Shown: piece after piece, positions 1 to 10,482 of the stretch
Position numbering within the stretch: position 1 is the first letter of the stretch
Layout: each line of letters opens with the position of its first letter
From: Ophiosphaerella korrae
Taxonomy: Eukaryota > Ascomycota > Dothideomycetes > Pleosporales > Phaeosphaeriaceae
DNA: 64,000 nt
Direction: 5' to 3'
NCBI GenBank assembly: GCA_028456385.1
Contig: JALNQF010000008.1
Span: 434,001-498,000, forward strand
Notes under the pieces: model-generated
Told to the model about the DNA's origin: nothing
Seen by the model: only the letters and a program-made list of their open reading frames with translations
The model's database searches: none
Translations under genes and position numbers: made by a program

Positions 1-1018
1 CTGTTTATTTATCAAATGTTGTCAACCCATGGGCTTGGGAGAGGGCAGCAAAATCGAAGGTAATGAGGTCAAGGCAGTGTTGTTGCTACGCCGCAATTAA
101 TTCCTCAAGAAAATGCCTTGCAGGTGATAACCAAATTTATACAATCTTCTTGCAATAAGCGCGCCGCAACAGGCGCCGCAAGAAAGCTTGAGCGTCAGCT
201 TAGGTAAATAAGTGGCATGATTTAATACACAAATTTGTAAATGCCCGTAATACTGTTTTTCGATTGCTTCAATCCGGGGAGATCAGTAATTTAAGCCTTC
301 TCGACAACAACATGTGAAATTTGAGGCTCACATTTTTTTTTTCTCGCCGCCTTCTAAAGAGAGAGTAGCATTGAATGAACCAAACTCCCGTCCCTTAAAA
401 CGAGTCTGCAACGCAGTGTCGAATCAGGAAAGTATCGATATGCTTCCATTTGCCAGGAAGCAAAACGTATAGCTAGTCACTGAAGCTGCCAAAGCAATTT
501 CCACGCGTCGAGTGTATGGCTGGAACCATCTTATTAGCGTTCTTCGACTTAACTGCTACTTTTTGAAGGTTCTAGAAAACAAAATATATTGGTTTATTAA
601 GTCTAAACTCAAAGTCGATTCCAAGGTTGTGAAATGCTTTGAGAGACTGGGTAAACCCTCATTCCTGGCTGTCGTCGGGGTTGTAACAGAATTTTCCTTT
701 TCCGTCTCACTGTAAACACCGGCCAAGGAAGGGCTGTTCAACTGGGGGGGGGGGGGGGGTTTCATGTTCCGTGGTCCTTACAAACCTCATCATTACTTAG
801 CAAATTTTACCTCAGATTTCATTGACAGATAACCTTGTACGAAGCTGTAGAGTAGGTCCAGGACGTATCCATGGCCACAATCTTTGAGTATAAAGGATGA
901 TGAGCAACACTCACTGATCAACAACAATACCATTCTTGAATCTATAGGCTCAAAGTACCAAGGCTGGTGGCACAATCTTCTGATTGCATTTATGGGGTTA
1001 ATCACACTGATTCCCATT
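1..1018. other. Intergenic, no gene supported
   Basis: No ORF with an ATG start and family-like sequence was found. The stretch is AT-rich and carries a run of 16 G at 744-759. The end adjoining the ceramidase-like gene is presumably its 3' untranslated region. Confidence 0.5.
744..759. repeat. Poly-G tract (16 nt)
   Basis: Sixteen consecutive G residues. Similar G/C homopolymers occur at 5430-5448 and 55565-55580, all in intergenic DNA. Confidence 0.95.
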
Positions 1019-2362
1019 CTACTCCTTGGCATCATCCGCCACATCGTCATGTCCTTGAATCTCCCCTTCATCAAATTTCTTCACCCATCTGAACATACCT
1101 TCCGAAGGGTCCATAATGCATACAAAGTGCGTTTCCTCATTTATAATCGGGTATTCGAGCATCCACATTTTTAGTTCTTCCAGCGGAACACCCTGGCTAT
1201 TATCGTTCATAGCTCCCCGACTAGATTGCCGAACAATTTTCCTATTCTCCAGTTTATGCGCTTCACTCCACGCCTCCCACTTCTCCACTAAGCACTTTCT
1301 TCGGTCAATACTCTCATTTACCAAATCTTTCATGCCAATGCCGAACTTCGACTTTTTAGCATGTGTAATGTGCGATGCTGTTGCGTGGCTTTCACATTGC
1401 TCCATGTCATATGACATGTCATGGTTGGTTTTTACCACCAACTGTGACGTTCTCCATATTTTTCCGGTCTTGCGGTCTTTTTCGACGACGAATGCCTCAT
1501 CGCGCGTGCAGAAGATCAAGTATGCGGCTGTTGACGGTATGCTTGGTAGTGTCGATGTGATATTAGCCCATCTCCACAGCGATCGAGGGTTTGGCATGAT
1601 GAAGTTTCGTGCAATGGAAGCTATACTAGGTCTGAGCCCTAGTATAACCGCGGCTTGTTGTGCATGATATTTTAGGTTTGCTATCATAGAAGAGTCGTGG
1701 TTATGGTAGGGTCGAAAGTTAATGGACACACTCAGCTGCTTGTTCAAGCCAGTGAGCACGCCCACAAATCCAACGTAGCTGATCGTCCTTGCAAATACTT
1801 CCCCTCCATGTTCTTTCACGAAATCGTATTGAACAATTACGCGGCGCAATTCTGGCATATGCCAGTCTAGAGTTCTGAAATGCATCATTCTTGACTTGCT
1901 GGAGCCTGGAACCAGGACGGGTACCCCTCCGCTTGTGCATCCCATGAATAGGTCTAGCAAGACGTTATAGGCGATGAGAAAGTAAAGCGGAAGACCTGAC
2001 GCATTGCGTATGCCTTTCAGTTCCTCGTTTTGCTCTTTACAATAGACTCGCCGTAAAACAAGGTGTGCTAAGAAGCGGATGAAGCCTTTGGGTATCTTTA
2101 CGGAATCGATAACGTCATCAAAGAGCTTTGTGAGATCGGGAAGGATATCTTTGTAGTCTTTGACGACATGTGCATAGCGCACTCTAGGTGGGAGTGAAAC
2201 ATTGATGGTGTAGACTGGCGGTGAAGAGCTGATCGTGGATGCGACTTCTGGCGACGAGATAGCGTCGATGAGCGAAGATACTGAATTGTCCACATCCTTG
2301 CTGCCAATTGCGTAGGTGTCAGGCTTGGTCTTATTACTTCTAGGCCTGAGTTGTAGAGTCAT
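1019..2362 (-). CDS. Acid ceramidase / NAAA-like amidase
   Basis: Single-exon gene of 447 residues. It resembles fungal proteins of the acid ceramidase / N-acylethanolamine acid amidase family, which are N-terminal nucleophile hydrolases cutting the amide bond of ceramides or N-acylethanolamines. An NAAA-beta-like segment lies at about residues 48-65. The likely nucleophile is Cys142 in MGCTSGG, followed by Arg163 and Asp166 in HFRTLDW, with the 3-residue spacing of the human Arg159/Asp162 pair. In the family the precursor self-cleaves before this Cys. No N-terminal signal peptide is visible (the start is polar and basic), unlike the lysosomal animal enzymes, so the location may be cytosolic. 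The ATG at 2362 is a true ATG. The family call is fairly sure; the substrate is not known. Confidence 0.8.
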   Translation of the reverse strand: MTLQLRPRSNKTKPDTYAIGSKDVDNSVSSLIDAISSPEVASTISSSPPVYTINVSLPPRVRYAHVVKDYKDILPDLTKLFDDVIDSVKIPKGFIRFLAHLVLRRVYCKEQNEELKGIRNASGLPLYFLIAYNVLLDLFMGCTSGGVPVLVPGSSKSRMMHFRTLDWHMPELRRVIVQYDFVKEHGGEVFARTISYVGFVGVLTGLNKQLSVSINFRPYHNHDSSMIANLKYHAQQAAVILGLRPSIASIARNFIMPNPRSLWRWANITSTLPSIPSTAAYLIFCTRDEAFVVEKDRKTGKIWRTSQLVVKTNHDMSYDMEQCESHATASHITHAKKSKFGIGMKDLVNESIDRRKCLVEKWEAWSEAHKLENRKIVRQSSRGAMNDNSQGVPLEELKMWMLEYPIINEETHFVCIMDPSEGMFRWVKKFDEGEIQGHDDVADDAKE

Positions 2363-2813
2363 TATCGGAAATTATTGGGCCGTGGTACGGAGACTCCAAA
2401 GGTCATCTCGCTATAGTATGGTGTGGTTCAAGATGTCAAGATGTTGGTGCCTAATAAATGCTAGCCAATTAAACCTGCCACTTGCGATTTGGCGCACTTC
2501 AACTCCATCCCTGTCGTTTTATCTAATGGCTTTTAGAAGTGAATGGACGGCTGGATGCGGTCAGCACGGTCACCCAAGCCAACGTCCATTCATATCTAGT
2601 GGCAAAAAAAGAATCATTGGCACCCTATGGTCGAATGTAACTGTACTTTGGTAATGTCAAGGATATATTGGGGGCCAAAAGGTACTGCTGAGCTTCAGTT
2701 CCATCCATCACCACAACAATCTTTTCTCATGTCCCTTGCTTACTACAAAGGCCATCTGGGTCGAAACACGGGGTATCATATGCGCAGAATAATGAAGTGA
2801 TAGGAGGCACAGC
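2363..2813. other. Intergenic between two minus-strand genes
   Basis: Promoter side of the ceramidase-like gene and 3' side of the CCDC174-like gene. No coding sequence is supported. Confidence 0.5.
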
Positions 2814-3878
2814 CTACACCTCCTCTTTCTCTTCCTCCACTTTTTTATTCATTTCCTTGTTCACACTGGCTTGCTGCGCTCCTTCTGTAAACAGCTCGGC
2901 CCCCAAAGCATCCAGGAACTTCTCCGCCTGTACTTTGGTTCTCTTTTCTTGTATCGCCCTCTTCTTCTCTCTGATCATTTCTTTCCTCTTCTCGATCTGC
3001 TCCTTGCGTTCTGATCTCACGCGATCTGTCTCTGCCCTCTCCCTTTCCAGATTCTTGATCTGCTCCTGTCGTTCTTCTTCATCTTTGGAGAAGTACATGA
3101 AGCCAGTGCCTCGTTGTCTTGCTTCTGCCCGGCCGTCGAAGTGCAGCTCGGGCGGCGGGGTCAGTTCCTTGTCACGCTTGGCAGCAAGATCTGCCATGGC
3201 TTGGGCAATAGTCTCGTCAGGGTTGAAGGCATTGGTCTGGACTGCATCGCCGTAGATGATGTTTGTGGGCATGGACGGGCGAGCGGTGAAGCGATCGGGT
3301 TCATCGGCCGCGAGATTGCGTTTTCGGCGCTCTTCGCGGGCGGCCTCAGCACGCGTGCCTTTGCGCGTGCGGCCAAATTCGTCGACATATTCCACCAGCT
3401 CTTCCTCGGAGGCTTCTGATTCGGACGACGAAACTGAGTCAGCCTCGCCCTTTTCCTGCTTCTCTGCCCACTTGCGGTCAAAGTCGACGCCGTACTTGTC
3501 GTCCATGTCTTCGATATCGCCGCGCTTCAGGGCATCGTACAGGCGCGCCTTCTCCTCCATGCGCCGCCTAGTGCGCTTCCAGGCTGCCTCGTCCTGGTCC
3601 TTCTCTTCTGTGGTGCGTCCGCGGTGTTTTTGCGTAAAGTCTGCGTCCTCGACATCTTTAAGCGCGCGCTTCCTGACGTTTTTATTGTGTGTCTTGAAGA
3701 TGTCCTCCTTTTGTGGTCTCGCGCGGCCTGCCGTTGGCTTGTTTGTGGCTGTCGACGACGACTTGATGAGGCTGGAAAGGGTGGAGGAGAAGGCAAGGGA
3801 GCTGGAGCCGGAGATTTCTTTTGCTTGCGAGCGGGATTTTGGTTTTGCGCCGTAGAGATGGGCGTCTTTGGATGACAT
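2814..3878 (-). CDS. CCDC174-like coiled-coil protein
   Basis: Intronless, 354 residues from the ATG at 3878 (an upstream in-frame TTG at 3893 is not a likely start). Highly charged, with Lys/Arg/Glu-rich helices. The middle holds an acidic Ser/Glu patch followed by VEYVDEFGRTRKGTR, the signature of the CCDC174 / DUF4078 family. The C-terminal third is a long predicted coiled coil rich in EER and KKR runs. Animal CCDC174 is nuclear and linked to RNA processing; the fungal role is not established. It is transcribed divergently from homoserine dehydrogenase over 231 bp. The family call is good; function is inference. Confidence 0.78.
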   Translation of the reverse strand: MSSKDAHLYGAKPKSRSQAKEISGSSSLAFSSTLSSLIKSSSTATNKPTAGRARPQKEDIFKTHNKNVRKRALKDVEDADFTQKHRGRTTEEKDQDEAAWKRTRRRMEEKARLYDALKRGDIEDMDDKYGVDFDRKWAEKQEKGEADSVSSSESEASEEELVEYVDEFGRTRKGTRAEAAREERRKRNLAADEPDRFTARPSMPTNIIYGDAVQTNAFNPDETIAQAMADLAAKRDKELTPPPELHFDGRAEARQRGTGFMYFSKDEEERQEQIKNLERERAETDRVRSERKEQIEKRKEMIREKKRAIQEKRTKVQAEKFLDALGAELFTEGAQQASVNKEMNKKVEEEKEEV

Positions 3879-4109
3879 GGCGCGGGTAGACAAGAAGAGA
3901 GACGGTCGCGACTCGCGAGTGGTTCGTGTTGGCGATGTCGGCGCCGAAGCTCTGAGCTTCTTGCGTCACCCCACTGCCCCGCCAAAGTCGACAGCACCAG
4001 CGACAGACAGCGGCTCCACAGCCCTTTTAATTGTCTTCGAGGGTTGCGGCTCTATACCAAATACATTCCAGGCTTTTGTTCTACTCAATTGCCCCCAACG
4101 CCCTCCACA
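3879..4109. promoter_or_regulatory. Shared divergent promoter, CCDC174 / HOM6
   Basis: The 231 bp between the two opposed start codons must hold both promoters and both 5' untranslated regions. No clear TATA box is seen. Confidence 0.5.
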
Positions 4110-5287
4110 ATGCCTCTTCCTCGTCAGGTCTTCATCGCCGTGATCGGTGAGTATCAGAACATAGCACGTACTGCTCCACACCTAGACCTTCTTCTAATCT
4201 CTCCATAGGCGCGGGCGGAGTGGGCAAATGCTTTCTCTCGCAACTCTCAAGCCTCGCAACCAAACTCTCCCAGTCCCCCGGAACGCCTTACTACCTCTCC
4301 CTCATCTGGCTGAGCACTTCCAAAAAGGCCGTCTACCATGCCGACTACAAGTCACTCAGCAACTGGGAGTCTGAAATCCAAAACTCCACCACACCCACCT
4401 TGCCCATACCTGAAATCGTCGAATACCTAGCCAAGGCACCTGGCAAGGTGGTCCTAGTAGACAACACAAGTAACGAGCAAGTTGCACAGAGCTATCCATT
4501 GTTCCTGAAGAGAGGGATTAGCATTGTCACGCCAAATAAGAAGGCATTTTCAGGAAGCTATAGCCTATGGACAGACATCTTCAGCGCTGCTTCCAACGGT
4601 AGTGGTATTGGTGGATACGTGTTCCATGAGTCGTCGGTCGGTGCCGGGCTACCTGTCATCTCAACCCTGAAAGATCTTGTTGAGACAGGAGACGAGGTCC
4701 AAAAAATTGAGGGGGTCTTTAGTGGCACTATGAGCTTCTTATTCAATTCGTTCCAACCTACAAGCGGTGGGGGTGGCAAGTTCTCTGCCGAAGTTACAAA
4801 TGCAAAGGAGAAAGGATATACGGAGCCGGATGCACGAGACGACCTGAACGGTCTGGATGTGGCACGAAAACTCACTATTCTCGCGCGTCTCGCTGGTCTT
4901 AAAGTTGAATCACCAACCTCATTCCCCGTCCAGTCTCTTATTCCTAAAGAGCTCGAGTCATGTTCCTCCGGTGATGAATTCCTACAGCGACTTCCGGAAT
5001 TCGACGGGCAGATGGATCAACTCAAGACAGACGCAGAGAAGGAAGGAAAAGTTATTCGTTTCGTTGGTAGTGTAGATATCCCAAACAACAAAGTCAAGGT
5101 GGGCTTGGAGAAATTTGATAAAAGCCACCCGATTGCCGCACTGAAGGGCAGTGACAACATCATAGCTTTCTATACTAAAAGGTATGGCGACAGCCCTCTC
5201 ATCATTCAGGGCGCAGGCGCAGGAGGAGAAGTTACGGCGATGGGTGTGACTGCGGATTTGGTCAAGGTGTTGAGGCTATTAAACTGA
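4110..5287 (+). CDS. HOM6: Homoserine dehydrogenase
   Basis: Two exons, 4110-4146 and 4209-5287, give 371 residues. The 62-nt intron splits the dinucleotide-binding loop: MPLPRQVFIAVIG joins to AGGVGKCFLSQL, giving the GxGxVG motif. The enzyme reduces aspartate semialdehyde to homoserine with NAD(P)H, the branch step toward threonine and methionine (and isoleucine). Visible family marks are TPNKKAFSG, HESSVGAGLPVI and YTEPDARDDLNGLDVARK, the last carrying the Glu, Asp and Lys that bind substrate and catalyse. The C-terminus ends with the dimerisation segment QGAGAGGEVTAMGV. Length is near that of yeast Hom6 (359). Intact. Confidence 0.95.
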
Positions 5288-5429
5288 GCTGTCAATGATC
5301 AGGTCCATAGTAGGACTGTAAAAATTGTCACATAATACTATGATTGTTGGTGAGCTCAAACCATGTCATTAAATTGGATGCGTGTTGAGCTGTAATGTAC
5401 CCTACGCAAGCAGATTCACACAGTCTCAA

Positions 5430-5448
5430 CCCCCCCCCCCCCCCCCCC
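5430..5448. repeat. Poly-C tract (19 nt)
   Basis: Nineteen consecutive C residues, about 140 bp downstream of the HOM6 stop codon. Confidence 0.95.
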
Positions 5449-6315
5449 AAGCTGCTACATTAGCATAATTCTCGAGAAAATAGTGTTTACTCAACAGAGC
5501 TATTGGTGCTTATCTCCTAGTCCATCTAACCAACCCTTTCCTCATCACCTTATCATATGTACTTTCTCCCAAAATAGTGCCCGGTCCCGCCATCAAGCGA
5601 TTGTATAACCTCTACATTCAGCCCAACTGCCCGGTAGCAGGACGCCGCTGCCATAGCTTGGGTCATCAAGAGGCGCATGGAAGTTGAGAAAGTCTTATTT
5701 TAGGGGACTGGCATACAAAATAATGAACACTTTTAGACAAGACTGGAGCGAGGCAACAGTATAAAAGTCTACCTCGCTTCGAACACTGGTAATGAAACGA
5801 CAACGACAAGTATTGTCAATCAATGGGAAGCATGAAATACGAGATCTAGGATTTCCGTGACATACTCCACTGAATTACGAATATCAAATAAAGCAAGTGG
5901 ACAACTCGTGGCCCGCATCACCTGACTTCCGCGTCTTCAGCTTTCACAAGCAAGCTGAACATCCTGTGTAGCAGATCTCCACCCTCAGTAACACACATGT
6001 CACGCCAACCGTAAGTGGAGACACCAAGAAGTGCCTAGCACCATGTTGTGTCTCAGGGCCTAGACTATCTCGTGGCGTCTAAGTTGAGGCCCGAGTACCA
6101 AAGTCGTGTAGACCTGTTGTGCTAGAAATAAGTGGTGTACGTGGGACCATGTCGAACTTATGCTTTCAAATCAACTGATCTGATAATTGGATAAATAGAT
6201 GGTGTGTCATGATTTCCATTATCGCCGAAGAGGGGGTTGTTGAGATATACACATTAACTCCGGCTCACCACGGCGACGCATGTCAGATACCAGTGCTATA
6301 TTTGCTCTTTGCGCA

Positions 6316-6525
6316 CTAGCAGGAAGAATAGCATACAGCGCGAGGTGTGCGTATGGTTTTGGCAACTGGTATTGGGTACCACTGCAGTGGTTTGTAAGAT
6401 TCATGTACGCGAGATACCAAGAGTTTCTGACCCGCTCTTGCCGCCTTGTAGATATGATGGTGATACATTGTCTGACCTTTGACGATAGGCGCCAAGATCA
6501 GGCCAAGGACGGTCAAGCTCTTCAT
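6316..6525 (-). CDS. Possible small secreted protein (weak)
   Basis: ORF of 69 codons from an ATG at 6525. The N-terminus MKSLTVLGLILAPIVKG looks like a signal peptide: Lys, a hydrophobic core, then small residues before a possible cut. The rest is basic with one Cys near the end and resembles no family I know. A longer spliced product is possible, since another frame stays open on the same strand to 6219. The setting, a gene-poor intergenic stretch, suits a lineage-specific secreted protein but equally suits a chance ORF. No expression evidence is available. Confidence 0.2.
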   Translation of the reverse strand: MKSLTVLGLILAPIVKGQTMYHHHIYKAARAGQKLLVSRVHESYKPLQWYPIPVAKTIRTPRAVCYSSC

Positions 6526-9385
6526 TGTCCCTTTGTGGTACAGGGGGAGAGCAACTTGAGGAGCTGATACTAAAGGCTGAGTAACCTTGATCATAAAGGT
6601 TTCATATAGTTAATAGCTGATGACGGCAGGGCCTTGCTAGATAGTTGCGGTGTTGTAAAGAACACAGGTATCAATAACGATTGATGAGTCTGGTATCTCG
6701 ATGTGGAATGGAATGGCGACAACGCTCGAGGTACCAACCAGGTGGGTGCTTGAAGCTTGCATACTATCCAACCCCGAGTCTCGTTGACCTGTCGGCACCT
6801 ACCTTGCTTACCCGAAAAGGAAAGCGAGTATCCTTCATCAAGCACTGCGTACGATCAATCGAACTCGCGCGCATGTGAGAGTATGCCTCTACCTTGCTTA
6901 GCCGTAGTAGGGATGTTTGCCGAGCGATATAAACAAATCTTCATTGGATACAGTCATCAAGCCAACAGGTGTGGCTTTTGCAAACTTATTTCGGACGCCA
7001 AGTGAAGTTTGACCGGATCTCGTAATTTTGTTCACACTGGGTTGTTAGATCGTAATCGCAAGTCGCAAACCTACCGACAACACGGGCATGACGCTATTGA
7101 CATAAGAGTCATACGAGAACACTGCGTGGCGAAAGTAGCTTTGCTGGCTCTAGTAGGTACATGTGTCTAGGGACTGCTGGCACTAGAATCATACTGTATA
7201 ATAAGCAACGCTTGAAGAAAGCCAAGCTGGTAGAATCTGATCCACAGATTCGGGTAAAAGTCTTACTAAATCTTGGAATGGTTGATGTGGGCTAGGCAGA
7301 CGCTTATGGCATTTGAGACTGCGATAGGTCAAGATATATCTCCCTTAGCGAAGCGTCCTTGGCTGCTTATCATTTGCGTTGTTCTCTTGGCCGCCTGGAG
7401 AAGGCGTGTTGGGATTTGGTCCATTGAGGAATGAAGCCGCGTGACGCTGGTCATTATGGTGACGGTCCTGGTCGTTGGAGCGGGGTTGCTTTCCAGCGCA
7501 CGCGGCCAAGCCCTTGGCAGCGAAGAGGGCTCTATACGGCGGGGCCAATTGGGACACGGTAAGACTCAGTGGATGCATGACGGCGTTGAGGCTGTGCTGA
7601 GCATGGCCAGGGTGGGTCCGGCTATCTCATGGGTGGTACGAGTCAACTCGTGGTGTCCCCTTTTCATTGTGTCATGCTGCGTGCGTCGTCGTTTGCGCCT
7701 GAATTAATATGTTTGCTGAAATTTAAAGTTTGCGCATAGATGATGGAATCATGGAGATGGCCATCGAATACGACTGGGCAGAGTGGTTGTCGGTCTGTGT
7801 GAACGGATATCCTGCTGTATCCGGAGAGTTATCAAAGAAACGGCCTTATCACCCGGCGTTAACCTGCATGTTCTGCATGGGCATGCAGTGGTCTGTGAAT
7901 GACTAAAGCCTAAAGCATGTCTTACCGCACAGGTGCATGTGTAGTCGTAGGCGTAGATAGGTATCTCAGCAGGCGGGCGCGCACGAAACACAAGGCCTAA
8001 ATTCAGCGAATGTGTGGGCATTGACCTCCGTGCCATGGCGAGGTCAGATAAGTGCCGTGCTGTCGGAAATCATGCTTCTTCAAACGGCGTAGGTTGGGCT
8101 GTGACGTAGGAAACAACCTTGGAAGAGCGCAGGCGTGTTCAGGAGAAAATGTGCATGGTTTCAGCTATGAGGCGGCGTAGGAGCCAAGATCGTCTGCGAG
8201 AGACGATCGCGACTGTGGTCTCATGATGGCGCTTTCATGATGGGGTGCATCTGGTCTGGAGACATGACTTCATGCGAATATGGTGCCGCGTCTGGCTATT
8301 CCTGTCCGGTTGAATGATCAACAAACGCCATGCGCGGACGCTGGACCTGGGATTTGTGATGTGGCCGCTCGCTACCGAGGTCGCTATCTGCAGCCCATAT
8401 TGCCCACGTTGTTCTTTAGCAAAGAGAGCCAAATTGATAGATTACTACCTGTAATTTTTTGGCGGTTGGGAGGGATGCCTGATTGCATTGTCAAAGGAAC
8501 AAGCTGTTAAACGCATCTGGCAAGTGTTGGTCCAGCTCTTGCAACATGGTCGTAGTTAGGTTCCGCTGTTCCATGGCAACTTCATGGCATCTCGGTACCC
8601 AGGCTTCCCCTTTTTGAACGAAGGCGTGCAAGGCGTAGCTCACCTTAGTTGAGTGACCTGGGTCAAGTGCCAATAGTGTCATAAGTAGGTAGTACTGCTA
8701 AGGCGTCGAACGATAATGGTACTGATCTGCGGCGCATTCACCATGAGGCAAGTCTCTGGTAGCAGAATCAACATGCCCTGCTCATTCGACAAGTGCTCCT
8801 GTGTCATAAAAATACTTTGATTGTAGTACAAGGGTGGAAAAAGCACAGGACATGGCGGTCATGTCGCCTGATGCAGAGCGGGTTTATACCAATGGGTGGA
8901 CCACGTTGGGCAGACAACTGCTTGTCCATGAGTCTCGCAACGGCTCTGAGCAGTGGACGGAGCACGCTGGTATCTGGGAGCGGTGAGACAGATGTGTTTG
9001 GTGCAAAGTTTGGCCGCGAATGAATCCGTATCATTCCAACGTGCTGGCGCGATCTGCTCAGGGGGCTTGTCGGACTGTTCCTCACCAGCAGCTGGTGCAC
9101 CCCTTAGCGTCCACTCCGCGTGATTCGTCCCGGGGCCGCGACGGGGTGCTGATGGATGGGTGTAAACTAGTGTCTTGGGCGAATTCGTCGAGGTTCACCT
9201 TCTCCACCTGCGCTAGGCGTGCTCCCTTGTCGAAGCCTAGTCCCCCTCCGCTGCCCAGCACAGTGGTCGCGTTAAATAAGGACTTCTTGTACCCCGAAGC
9301 CGTCCAGCCTCCAAGCTTACGACGCCAGATTGCTCGTACTACGTTCCTCTCACTGCCACACTCAGCGCCCCCGGACTGCGAGTGA

Positions 9386-9400
9386 ATGCCTACTAAATAA
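9386..9400 (+). other. Short upstream ORF (MPTK)
   Basis: A four-codon ATG..TAA frame upstream of the CDS at 9880. Between its ATG and the main start codon (9389-9879) there is no other ATG. It matters only if the transcript starts upstream of 9386. Confidence 0.35.
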
Positions 9401-9879
9401 GCTTGACCTTACTACCACCTACCTCTCCTTGTCAGCACTCGATATTACTGACTCATCTCGTTATCAATCGACCTCCTTCATTGACTTCCGACCGTTGCCG
9501 TGCTTTACCCATATACCATCTCCGTGCCTCAGCCTATCAGCATTCACTGCTTGGCACCCACAGCTCCAACCCTATATTATCCACCTTACATTTAAACCAT
9601 CGCAATCCGCCATCTGGGAACAACGCCCTTCAACCATCAACCATCCACCGCCGACCGCATCCAACGCATCGAACAGCGCCGCCTAGTCCTTAGTGGCAAT
9701 TAGCGCCTACCCCAGATTGCCACCCGCCAGTCTCGTGACCGGGACCGCTATCTTGCCGCTCCTCCTCGCCGACAAGACGACCTTCACCACGACGTTGTCG
9801 TTTCCATATAACACCCTGCATCAAGGCAGGATACCCCGCAAACGAACTTACCTAGATCTCACCTGAACACATCGTCACC
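9389..9879 (+). promoter_or_regulatory. Probable C/T-rich, ATG-free 5' leader
   Basis: Four hundred and ninety-one bases rich in C and T on the plus strand, with no ATG, directly before the start at 9880. This is typical of a fungal 5' untranslated region; the transcript start is unknown. Confidence 0.45.
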
Positions 9880-10482
9880 ATGTGTGTCGCCGAACTATGC
9901 GTCACAGTCCTTGCATGCCAGCACCGCTGGTACCATCTTGTCCGTCCCTGTAGTCCTTCTAGCAATCTTTCTACATGTGGAAAGAAGTTGGGTATTTCAG
10001 GGTGGGAGGTCAAGTGCGATTATTGCCCATATTGCCAAGGTCATGTCTCTGAGTTTGAGTATCGATTGATTGGCGACGGCCCAGCTCCCCCCGTTGGATC
10101 TCTTTCTGGACTTGCTCGTGCCCACTCGACTTCACTCAACGCAGCTCGTCGTGATATCCGCCTCGACGAGGTGACACGGACAGACAGTGCCACCAGCATC
10201 GGCAGCAAGAGCAGTTTGGTTATAGCAGCCTCAGAGAAGAACAGAGCCATGAACTCTCGTCTGGACGCCTACTTCTTCCCATCCAACGACTCACCAGTTT
10301 CCCCTTACCCAGTCAACCGAGATGAAGAGGAGGAGACCAGTGTTGCCAGTCCAAGCGACACATCGAGCAACGATCACGCCAGCCTACGACACGCGTCCAT
10401 GCCTGTTGAGCCATACAGAGTCAACATGCTCTCGCGCGTGCGTCGACGAACCAAGCGCTTCTCGGGCATATTCACAAAATGA
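9880..10482 (+). CDS. Small protein with N-terminal Cys cluster
   Basis: Single exon, 200 residues, ATG at 9880. The first 52 residues hold many Cys and His: MCVAELCVTVLACQHRWYH, then CSPSSNLSTCGKK and CDYCPYC. The pattern resembles a small zinc-ribbon or RING-like fold found in many ascomycete hypothetical proteins, though I cannot name a family. The remainder is Ser-rich and probably disordered, ending in a basic RVRRRTKRFSGIF tail. There is no signal peptide or membrane segment. It is the only confident gene in about 8 kb. Function unknown; zinc binding is inference from Cys spacing. Confidence 0.7.
   Translation: MCVAELCVTVLACQHRWYHLVRPCSPSSNLSTCGKKLGISGWEVKCDYCPYCQGHVSEFEYRLIGDGPAPPVGSLSGLARAHSTSLNAARRDIRLDEVTRTDSATSIGSKSSLVIAASEKNRAMNSRLDAYFFPSNDSPVSPYPVNRDEEEETSVASPSDTSSNDHASLRHASMPVEPYRVNMLSRVRRRTKRFSGIFTK

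Larger units (their letters stand above)
5288..9879. other. Gene-poor 4.6-kb stretch
   Basis: Contains the HOM6 3' region, a 19-nt poly-C tract, a weak candidate secreted ORF at 6316-6525 and, from about 9200, the C/T-rich leader of the gene at 9880. A 77-codon minus-strand ORF at 7345-7578 has an ATG but no recognised similarity. No transposon ends or repeat arrays were recognised. Confidence 0.5.
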
